Assembly (NCBI GenBank): GCA_018240785.1 | Contig: JAFEFC010000010.1 | Location: 39,365-103,364 of the forward strand | Direction of reading: 5' to 3' | Source: Pseudomonadota bacterium | GTDB lineage: Bacteria; Pseudomonadota; Gammaproteobacteria; Burkholderiales; Rhodocyclaceae | Length of the DNA stretch: 64,000 nt | Shown here: piece by piece, positions 58,731-64,000 of the stretch | Position numbering within the stretch: the stretch's first letter is position 1 | Layout: each line of letters starts with the position of its first letter | Translations under genes and position numbers: made by a program | The notes under the pieces: generated by a model | What the model was told of the DNA's origin: nothing | The model's input: the letters and a program-made list of their open reading frames with translations, nothing else | The model's database searches: none

Positions 58731-59822
58731 TCAGGAGGTTAGAAGTTCATCCCGAATGACCTCCAGCCAAGCGTGTCCCCACTTCTGATCCGGTTCGACA
58801 TAATTGCCTTCAGCCCATTCATTCCAGGCCTTGAGGAATACGATTCGCTCTTCACTGGGGCGGTCCTCCACCCGAAGGATTGCATCGTGCAGCACGCCCC
58901 GGAAAAGTTCTGGAGTGGCGTTGTGAAAGACGATTCCTCGCATTGCCGACCGAGGTGTGTTATCCCAATTCGGCAGTACCAGGGGGTAGTCCGTCCAGTC
59001 GACCTTGTTGCTACGCAGAAGAATGGGAACGATCTCTTCATAGTCCCAAATGGTCAGTTCGTGCTTGTTCCCTTCCAGCAGCAGCTTCAGCTTTGTAGAA
59101 AGATAACGGCGCGGAATCCGACCGTCACGACGTGGAAGGGCCTGCATCGTGCTGGCATCTAGACCGCGGATTCGGGGATCCCATGACTCGTCGCGATTCG
59201 AAACGCCAATCAGGTGCAGGCCGGGAAGACCGGCCTCCTGGGCACGTTTTCGCCAGAACTCGACAACGCGCTGAACGTCGGGGATGTCGTCCGGGCGATA
59301 GATGACAAAAATCGGCTTCCCATCGAGTTTCAGATAGCGCTTGTCGGTGAAGGCCCTCAGCAGCCAATCGAAGTGCGCGGCATGGTCGTCCCAGCCGGGA
59401 TAGGTCTGCTCGATGAGCATCTCGTTGGTACCCTGCCAGGCGGTATTCCAGCTATGGTTTGCCCAGCACAGGCAAAATGGAAAGTCCGGTTCGCCAGAGT
59501 CGAGGATTTCGTTGAACGGCCGCTCGAGAATCCTGCGTCCTCCGAACCAGTAATGATAGTAGCAAAAGCCTTCAACGCCATACTGCCGAGCAAGATCAGC
59601 CTGTGCCTGTCTCGCCTCGGGCAGCCGAAGGTCGTAAAACCCCAAATCGGCAGGAATGTGAGGCTGGTAGTGGCCTGGGAAAAGTGGCGTTGCCTTTGCC
59701 ACGTTCGTCCATTCCGTGAAGCCCTTTCCCCACCACTGGTCATTCTCCGGGGTGGGGTGAAACTGCGGCAAATGGAAGGCAATGATTCGCGCCTTCTTCT
59801 TATGGGAGGTTTCAGGTTCCAT
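58731..59822 (-). CDS. WbsX-like glycoside hydrolase family 99-like protein
   Basis: A 363-residue WbsX-family protein. The start ARIIAFHLPQFHPTPENDQWWG, GFTEWTNVAKATPLFPGHYQPH, EGFCYYHYWFGGRRILERP, and KAWNEWAEGNYVEPD are diagnostic. WbsX proteins occur in many O-antigen clusters and have a GH99-like (endo-mannanase) barrel. They may be glycosidases that trim or proof-read glycan, or transferases; the activity is not settled. No signal peptide. Composition is lower in GC than in the adjacent GT2 genes, a sign that this gene and the flippase were acquired together. Confidence 0.9.
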   Translation of the reverse strand: MEPETSHKKKARIIAFHLPQFHPTPENDQWWGKGFTEWTNVAKATPLFPGHYQPHIPADLGFYDLRLPEARQAQADLARQYGVEGFCYYHYWFGGRRILERPFNEILDSGEPDFPFCLCWANHSWNTAWQGTNEMLIEQTYPGWDDHAAHFDWLLRAFTDKRYLKLDGKPIFVIYRPDDIPDVQRVVEFWRKRAQEAGLPGLHLIGVSNRDESWDPRIRGLDASTMQALPRRDGRIPRRYLSTKLKLLLEGNKHELTIWDYEEIVPILLRSNKVDWTDYPLVLPNWDNTPRSAMRGIVFHNATPELFRGVLHDAILRVEDRPSEERIVFLKAWNEWAEGNYVEPDQKWGHAWLEVIRDELLTS

Positions 59823-59876
59823 CTTGTACGCTGCAAAACGTGAGGAAAGGGACGGGCAGCCAGCGAGGCGGTGCAG

Positions 59877-61355
59877 TCAGGATTGGCTCGGCGTCATGCG
59901 CCTTCTTGCAAGAAAGCGCCGGATACGCGCCGCTTCCGCTTGTGTTTCAGGAAACGGAAGATAAAAGAAGCACAACAGGTATGCGGCTGCTCCGGCTGAG
60001 CTCATGAGAGCGAGAAATGTCTTAGGTGCATCTGTCTTGAGCTCCGCGGGAAGCAGAAACTCCAATATGGCTAGCGTAAGAACGAGCGCAGAACAGAAAA
60101 TCAGTGGGGGCGCTATTGCGCGAAGCAGATCGCGCACGCGATTCGAAAAAGCTCTCTGCGCAATAAGATAGATATGAAGAGTGGAGTAGATTTGGCTGAT
60201 GATGATGGCGATCGAGATCCCGACTAGACCCCAATGGAGCCCGATAACGCAGCCTGAAGCAACAATTATCCATGTGATGGTGTGAACAACTGCCTCTCGT
60301 CCCAGTCGATTGGTTGCGGCAAGGACGGCGCCCGCTGGGTGGCCGATGCAGTACAGCAGTCCCAGCGGAGCAAGTAGCTGGAGGGCAATGGCGGATTCTC
60401 GCCAATGCTCGCCAAATACGGCGATGATGAATGGTTTTGCGAGCCACGATAGGCCGATATACAGCGGTGCCGTATACAGCATCAATAGCGTGATCATTTT
60501 GTAGAAGAGGTATTTTATTCTTTCCGGATTGTCCTGCTCGGCTGCCATTGTTCTGAAGACAGGTTGAAAGATAGGTCCGCTTATCGCAGTAAATGGCAAT
60601 TCAGCAAGGCTGCTGCCCTTGTTAAAGAGGCCGACCATATTTGCGTCGCCCAATTTTGCAATGATCAGGTTGCTGCTTTGTTTTCGAAAGTAGACAACGA
60701 AATCCTTTACTACCAATTTGATTCCATAGCTGCTGTGCGTGCGTGTAATTTCTCGATTACAGCGGAATCGTACGCGGAGGGGAGTGAGATGAGCGATCAT
60801 GAAATAGTTGGAAAGACTGCCAATGAGGCCGCCAAGAACGAGGCTCCATACGCCAAGGCCGTTTGCCGCCATTCCGATGCTGGCTATTCCGCTTATGGCG
60901 CCAGACAGGAATGTCTGGATGGAGAGATCCTTGAATCGCATCTCCCTTGTGAGCCAGTTGGTGTGGATCCCCATGAATGGGCGAAGAAGAAAACCCCAAG
61001 CAGAAACGCGTAGCAGATCTTTATAAAGAGGCTCGCTAAACCAGCTGGAAAACGCCGGCGCAATGAAGTAGAGCACTGTGAAAATGGTGAGGCACAGCAG
61101 GAACTGAAGTGTGAAAATTACTTGAAAATCAAGCTCGGACGCGTCCTTTGCCCGAACGAGAGCTTGTCCCATTCCGCCTGACGCGAGCATGCCAAGGACG
61201 CCGGTGAAAATCTGAATGGTTACAAGCATCCCGAAATCTGATGGGACAAGAAGGCGGGCCAGTGCAATCCCAATCGCAAACTGCAGGACTTGACTGAAGA
61301 CGTTACTGCCGATAAGCCATTTTGAGCTTTCGCGAATATCTTGCGCGAGTTTCAT
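59877..61355 (-). CDS. Wzx-like polysaccharide flippase (MOP superfamily)
   Basis: A 492-residue protein with 12-14 helices. QVLQFAIGIALARLLVPSDFGML is the typical first helix pair of the lipopolysaccharide-flippase (Wzx/WzxC, polysacc_synt_3) group, continued by LFNKGSSLAELPFTAIS. It flips undecaprenyl-pyrophosphate-linked repeat units to the periplasm. It is the only flippase-like protein recognised here, so it could serve either the XrtA polymer or the second glycan. GC content is visibly below that of the XrtA region. Confidence 0.9.
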   Translation of the reverse strand: MKLAQDIRESSKWLIGSNVFSQVLQFAIGIALARLLVPSDFGMLVTIQIFTGVLGMLASGGMGQALVRAKDASELDFQVIFTLQFLLCLTIFTVLYFIAPAFSSWFSEPLYKDLLRVSAWGFLLRPFMGIHTNWLTREMRFKDLSIQTFLSGAISGIASIGMAANGLGVWSLVLGGLIGSLSNYFMIAHLTPLRVRFRCNREITRTHSSYGIKLVVKDFVVYFRKQSSNLIIAKLGDANMVGLFNKGSSLAELPFTAISGPIFQPVFRTMAAEQDNPERIKYLFYKMITLLMLYTAPLYIGLSWLAKPFIIAVFGEHWRESAIALQLLAPLGLLYCIGHPAGAVLAATNRLGREAVVHTITWIIVASGCVIGLHWGLVGISIAIIISQIYSTLHIYLIAQRAFSNRVRDLLRAIAPPLIFCSALVLTLAILEFLLPAELKTDAPKTFLALMSSAGAAAYLLCFFYLPFPETQAEAARIRRFLARRRMTPSQS

Positions 61356-61445
61356 CTGTAGAGGCTATTTGCGCGTAGGTTGGTGCAGCATTGTTGGCGG
61401 CGTCAGGCTGGCTAAGGATGCACGAGCTGTGATCTGGGTAAGGCG

Positions 61446-61979
61446 TCAAGAAATCGCGCTTTGGAGATGGGGAAGGGATTGATCCTTTTTCGAAAGGACG
61501 GGGTTCTTGTATGGCCAATTGATACCGATGGCGGGATCGTCCCAGATGACGCCACCCTCGTCTTCGGGGTAGTAGAGCTCGGTGCACTTGTATTCGAAAT
61601 CGGCAATCTCGCTGAGCACGCAGAAGCCGTGCGCATAGCCCGGGGGAATCCAGAGTTGGCGGTGGTTGTCGTCGTTGAGTTCGACGCCAACGTAGCGCGC
61701 GAAGGTGGGCGACTTGGGGTCGATGTCGACCGCCACGTCATACACCGCGCCGCGGCTGACGCGCACCAGCTTGCCTTGTGGCTTCGTCTTCTGAAAATGC
61801 AGCCCGCGCAGCACGCCGCGTTGCGAGCGGGAGTGGTTGTCCTGCACGAAAGGCAGGGTGATGCCGGCCTCGCGATAGCGTTCGACCTGGAAGGTTTCGA
61901 CGAAGAAGCCGCGTGCGTCGCCGAAGACCTTGGGTTCGATGATCAGCACGCCGGGCAGGGCGGTTTCGATGACTTTCAT
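61446..61979 (-). CDS. rfbC: dTDP-4-dehydrorhamnose 3,5-epimerase
   Basis: A 177-residue cupin enzyme, full length for RmlC/RfbC. The sequence has IEPKVFGDARGFFVETF, QDNHSRSQRGVLRGLHFQ with the catalytic His of the RGLHFQ motif, GAVYDVAVDI with the second catalytic Asp region, and QLWIPPGYAHGFCVLSE. It converts dTDP-4-keto-6-deoxyglucose to dTDP-4-keto-rhamnose. With RfbA encoded 950 bp upstream it gives two of four dTDP-rhamnose steps; RfbB is not in view, and an RmlD-like reductase is at 46690-47604. The 66-bp gap after the Wzx start has no obvious terminator. Confidence 0.95.
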   Translation of the reverse strand: MKVIETALPGVLIIEPKVFGDARGFFVETFQVERYREAGITLPFVQDNHSRSQRGVLRGLHFQKTKPQGKLVRVSRGAVYDVAVDIDPKSPTFARYVGVELNDDNHRQLWIPPGYAHGFCVLSEIADFEYKCTELYYPEDEGGVIWDDPAIGINWPYKNPVLSKKDQSLPHLQSAIS

Positions 61980-62285
61980 GCGGGATTTCCAGTGCGGGGC
62001 GCGACGATTCTGCCGCGTGTGTGATGACGGCGCGGTGAATTATGGCACTGGTGCCGTGCGGTAGGCGCGGGCTTGAGTGAGGTGTGGAGGGGCGGGTGCG
62101 GTTGCGCCCGGTCCTACAGGGGGGCGCTGGTGCCGGATCCGGGCAATCTTCGGGGTGCCCCAGGAACGGGCTTGACCGCGATATTCAGCCCGGGGTCGCG
62201 GTCGAGCCAGGTCTTATGGCCGGCTGAGGTGTCACGGATACATCGCCCGATCTCGCGGATCGGGCGACGCCTTGAGGCCTGATGT
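61980..62285. repeat. Gene-free 306-bp stretch with degenerate REP-like repeats
   Basis: Between rfbC and mazF no gene is supported. The segment contains a degraded copy of the REP family (AGGAACGGGCTTGACCGCGA at 62162-62181, with partial inverted TCGCGGTCGAGCC at 62196-62208) and a weak half element near 62096-62118. A strong hairpin is at 62243-62267. The rest is high-GC and featureless. Confidence 0.65.
62243..62267 (-). terminator. Hairpin just downstream of mazF
   Basis: TCGCCCGATC, TCGCG loop, GATCGGGCGA: a perfect 10-bp stem about 20 bp after the mazF stop (minus strand). No T run follows, so it may be a weak terminator or RNA-stabilising structure. Confidence 0.5.
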
Positions 62286-62606
62286 TCAGGCGAGCATCTC
62301 CAGCAAGGTCGGCAGCCATACGGCCTTGTCGATCTCGCCGAGGCGACCGGCAAGCCGGGTCTTGTCCACACAGCGGATCTGGTCGAGCAGGATGCGGGCG
62401 CGCTTGCCATTGAAGACAAGTTCCGGACGACAGCCGAGCGCTTGGCCCTTGCTGGTGATGGGGGCCACGATGACCCGCGGAAGTGCGGCGTTCATGTCGT
62501 CCGGGGAGACGACGAGGGCGGGGCGCGTCTTCTTGATCTCCGTCCCGACCGTGGGATCGAGATTGACCCAATAGACGTCACCGCGCCGAACTTTCGTCTT
62601 CACCAT
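62286..62606 (-). CDS. mazF: MazF-type mRNA interferase toxin
   Basis: A 106-residue MazF/PemK ribonuclease. VRRGDVYWVNLDPTVGTEIKKTRP is the family N-terminus with the Arg/Thr active-site loop, followed by RPALVVSPDDMN and VIVAPITSKGQ; RILLDQIRCVDKTRL is the conserved strand before the last helix. It cleaves mRNA and is held by the AbrB-fold antitoxin. ATG 62606 overlaps the antitoxin gene by 7 bp; GTG 62612 is an alternative that adds two residues. The pair separates rfbC from rfbA and was probably inserted there. Confidence 0.92.
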   Translation of the reverse strand: MVKTKVRRGDVYWVNLDPTVGTEIKKTRPALVVSPDDMNAALPRVIVAPITSKGQALGCRPELVFNGKRARILLDQIRCVDKTRLAGRLGEIDKAVWLPTLLEMLA

Positions 62607-62836
62607 TCCCACTCCTCGCTGTCGGCATCAGGGAGAAGCTCTGCCCATGCGTCGGTGTCTCCCTGCTCAAGGTAGCCGTCAAACCAGCCCTTTCGAGAGG
62701 TGACCACGGGTTCGATGACAATGCGCTGGCCGTCGAGTTTCAGTTCGACGTCCTCGCCGATGCCACACTCTGCGAGCATCGTGGCGGGAATGAGCACTCC
62801 CCGGGAGTTCCCGATCTTTCGGATCGTGGTGCGCAT
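62600..62836 (-). CDS. mazE: MazE-type antitoxin (AbrB/SpoVT fold)
   Basis: A 78-residue protein. TTIRKIGNSRGVLIPATML is the swapped-hairpin AbrB DNA-binding domain, and the acidic, aromatic tail WAELLPDADSEEWEW binds the toxin. AAGGA is 8 bases before ATG 62836. It represses its own operon at the palindrome overlapping the promoter -10. The short acidic C-terminus and Trp residues are standard for degradable antitoxins. Confidence 0.93.
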   Translation of the reverse strand: MRTTIRKIGNSRGVLIPATMLAECGIGEDVELKLDGQRIVIEPVVTSRKGWFDGYLEQGDTDAWAELLPDADSEEWEW

Positions 62837-62851
62837 GATGGACGTCCTTGA

Positions 62852-62894
62852 GTAATAACAAAGTTATTACATCAGAGCGCTGGAGCCGAAGCAA
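62852..62894 (-). promoter_or_regulatory. mazEF promoter with palindromic operator
   Basis: Minus strand: TTGCTT (62889-62894), 17 bp, TGTAAT (62866-62871). The operator GTAATAAC, AAA/TTT centre, GTTATTAC (62852-62870) is a perfect 8-bp inverted repeat that overlaps the -10, in keeping with MazE autorepression. Confidence 0.7.
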
Positions 62895-62932
62895 GTTCGA
62901 CCGGAGTGGGGCTTGCTCGGTCGGGATCCGGG

Positions 62933-63811
62933 CTATCGCACAGATCCCTGCGTGAGCACGCGCTGCAGATACTTGCCGTAGCCCGTCTTGCTGAGCGCTT
63001 CGGCTTCGCGTGCGAGTTGCTCCGCCGACAGCCAGCCGTTGCGGTAGGCGATCTCTTCGAGGCAGGCCACCTTGAGGCCCTGGCGCGCTTCGATGGTCTG
63101 CACGAAGTGGCTGGCTTCCATGAGCGAGTCGTGGGTGCCGGTGTCGAGCCAGGCGAAGCCGCGGCCGAGGAGGCTGACGTGCAGGTCGCCGCGCTGCAGG
63201 TAGGCGTTGTTCACGTCGGTGATCTCGAGCTCGCCGCGCGGCGAGGGTTTCACCTGTCTGGCGATCTGTACGACGTCGTTGTCGTAGAAGTAGAGGCCGG
63301 TGACGGCGTAGTTCGACTTGGGTTGCCTGGGCTTTTCTTCGATCGAGAGCGCCTTGCCGGCGGCGTCGAACTCGACCACGCCGAAGCGCTCGGGGTCGTT
63401 GACGTGGTAGCCGAAGACGGTGGCGCCGATCGGGCGCGCGGCGGCTTCGTGCAGCATGGCGGTGAAGCCGTAGCCGTAGAAGATGTTGTCGCCGAGGATG
63501 AGGCAGACGTTGTCCTTGCCGATGAAGTCTTCACCGATGAGGAAGGCCTGGGCCAGGCCATCGGGCGAGGGCTGCTCGGCGTAGCTCAGTGCGATGCCGA
63601 AGTCGCTGCCGTCGCCCAGCAGCTTGCGGAAGTTGGGCAGGTCGTCGGGGGTGGAGATGACGAGGATGTCCCGGATGCCGGCGAGCATCAGCACCGACAG
63701 CGGGTAGTAGATCATCGGCTTGTCGTAGATGGGCAGGAGCTGTTTCGACACGCCGCGGGTGATCGGGTGCAGCCGCGTGCCGGACCCGCCGGCGAGGATG
63801 ATGCCTTTCAT
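62933..63811 (-). CDS. rfbA: Glucose-1-phosphate thymidylyltransferase
   Basis: A 292-residue RmlA/RfbA. The nucleotidyltransferase loop [64 protein letters not shown] and [10 protein letters not shown] are the hallmarks. It makes dTDP-glucose from dTTP and glucose-1-phosphate, the first step to dTDP-rhamnose and the dTDP-4-amino sugar implied by the WecE-like gene. GGAG is 7 bases before ATG 63811. Its operon partners rfbB/rfbD may lie beyond the window edge, across a REP element. Confidence 0.96.
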   Translation of the reverse strand: MKGIILAGGSGTRLHPITRGVSKQLLPIYDKPMIYYPLSVLMLAGIRDILVISTPDDLPNFRKLLGDGSDFGIALSYAEQPSPDGLAQAFLIGEDFIGKDNVCLILGDNIFYGYGFTAMLHEAAARPIGATVFGYHVNDPERFGVVEFDAAGKALSIEEKPRQPKSNYAVTGLYFYDNDVVQIARQVKPSPRGELEITDVNNAYLQRGDLHVSLLGRGFAWLDTGTHDSLMEASHFVQTIEARQGLKVACLEEIAYRNGWLSAEQLAREAEALSKTGYGKYLQRVLTQGSVR

Positions 63812-64000
63812 TGCTTGCTCCGGATGATGACGCGCCATTTTCGCCGTTCGGGGGCGACGGCGCCGCGCATTTTGACACTCGTCCATTACGGTGGGTGTGG
63901 TGTCGTAGGAGCGGGCTTGACCGCGATTCGCATGGGGCGGTCGCGCTCGAGCGCGCTCCTACACGGCAGGGCGGCGGTGTAGGGACGGGCTGAGATTGGC
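63812..64000. other. Intergenic region at the window end with a REP-like pair
   Basis: 189 bp with no gene. Positions 63905-63962 hold a REP palindrome whose arms are of two kinds: the left matches the 21960 arm type (core GGAGCGGGCTTGACCGCG), the right is the inverse of the 22044 variant. Reading minus it precedes rfbA. Confidence 0.75.
63905..63962. repeat. Mixed-arm REP-like element
   Basis: Left arm 63905-63926 and right arm 63939-63962 separated by 12 bp. The right arm is the exact inverse of the 22044-22067 half element. Confidence 0.85.

Noticed and set aside
1-64000. PEP-CTERM sorting signals in the encoded proteins
   Set aside because: C-termini of secreted candidates (for example 36808-37617, 5651-6982, 11188-12828) were inspected. 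None ends in V-P-E-P, a hydrophobic helix and an Arg cluster.
1-64000. tRNA genes, rRNA genes and CRISPR arrays
   Set aside because: No cloverleaf-like segments in the intergenic regions, no rRNA motifs and no regularly spaced direct repeats were seen.

Overview
The window is high-GC, with dense codirectional genes, many 4-bp ATGA overlaps and a complete exosortase A (XrtA) exopolysaccharide locus. Together with a PilS/PilR pair and gene families first named in Dechloromonas and relatives, this points to a betaproteobacterium, most likely Rhodocyclales (Thauera/Azoarcus/Zoogloea type). The genus assignment is inference.

Layout. 1-7803: end of a PilS-like kinase, PilR-like sigma-54 activator, an MBL/beta-CASP protein, a LolA-like/ABC-ATPase/DUF1302 group that lacks a permease, and a FeeM-like N-acyl amino acid synthase. 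8013-19483: XrtA export and assembly core (Wza-like exporter, Wzz-like co-polymerase, tyrosine autokinase, outer-membrane barrel, ATPase, WecB, deacetylase, FemAB, two GT4 enzymes). 19484-24745: XrtA amidotransferase (asnB) and a GT4, interrupted by a DUF559 endonuclease gene between inverted repeats, a REP palindrome and two toxin-antitoxin modules. 24776-32298: GT4, exosortase A-EpsI fusion, CapK-like adenylating enzyme, alpha/alpha-toroid protein, formyltransferase and O-antigen-ligase-like polymerase. 32358-36785: an asparagine-synthetase-like protein without its glutaminase nucleophile (minus strand), a divergent deacetylase-like protein and a GT4. 36808-44643: secreted TPR-like protein, GtrB-like GT2, NeuD-like acyltransferase, WbqC, GtrA, WecE-like aminotransferase and two GT-C membrane glycosyltransferases. 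44713-63811, all minus strand: GT2 and GT8-like transferases, RmlD-like reductase, SGNH/MBOAT acylation pair, membrane sulfatase-like enzyme, sulfotransferase, further GT2s, deacetylase, WbsX, Wzx flippase, rfbC, MazEF and rfbA.

How it fits together (inference from families). The window looks like a large surface-glycan island with two parts. The first is the XrtA/PEP-CTERM exopolysaccharide machine: synthesis, flipping/polymerisation, export, and the sortase that processes PEP-CTERM proteins. The second is a heteropolysaccharide/glycan-decoration region that makes dTDP-rhamnose and a dTDP-4-amino sugar and carries acyl, sulfo and possibly phospho-transfer enzymes. No PEP-CTERM substrate protein and no undecaprenyl-phosphate priming transferase was found here, so those are probably encoded elsewhere. 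Loci of this kind are known to underlie floc formation in Zoogloea.

No tRNA, rRNA or CRISPR array was seen. The only gene-free stretch over 300 bases is 61980-62285, which holds degenerate REP-like repeats and a strong hairpin.
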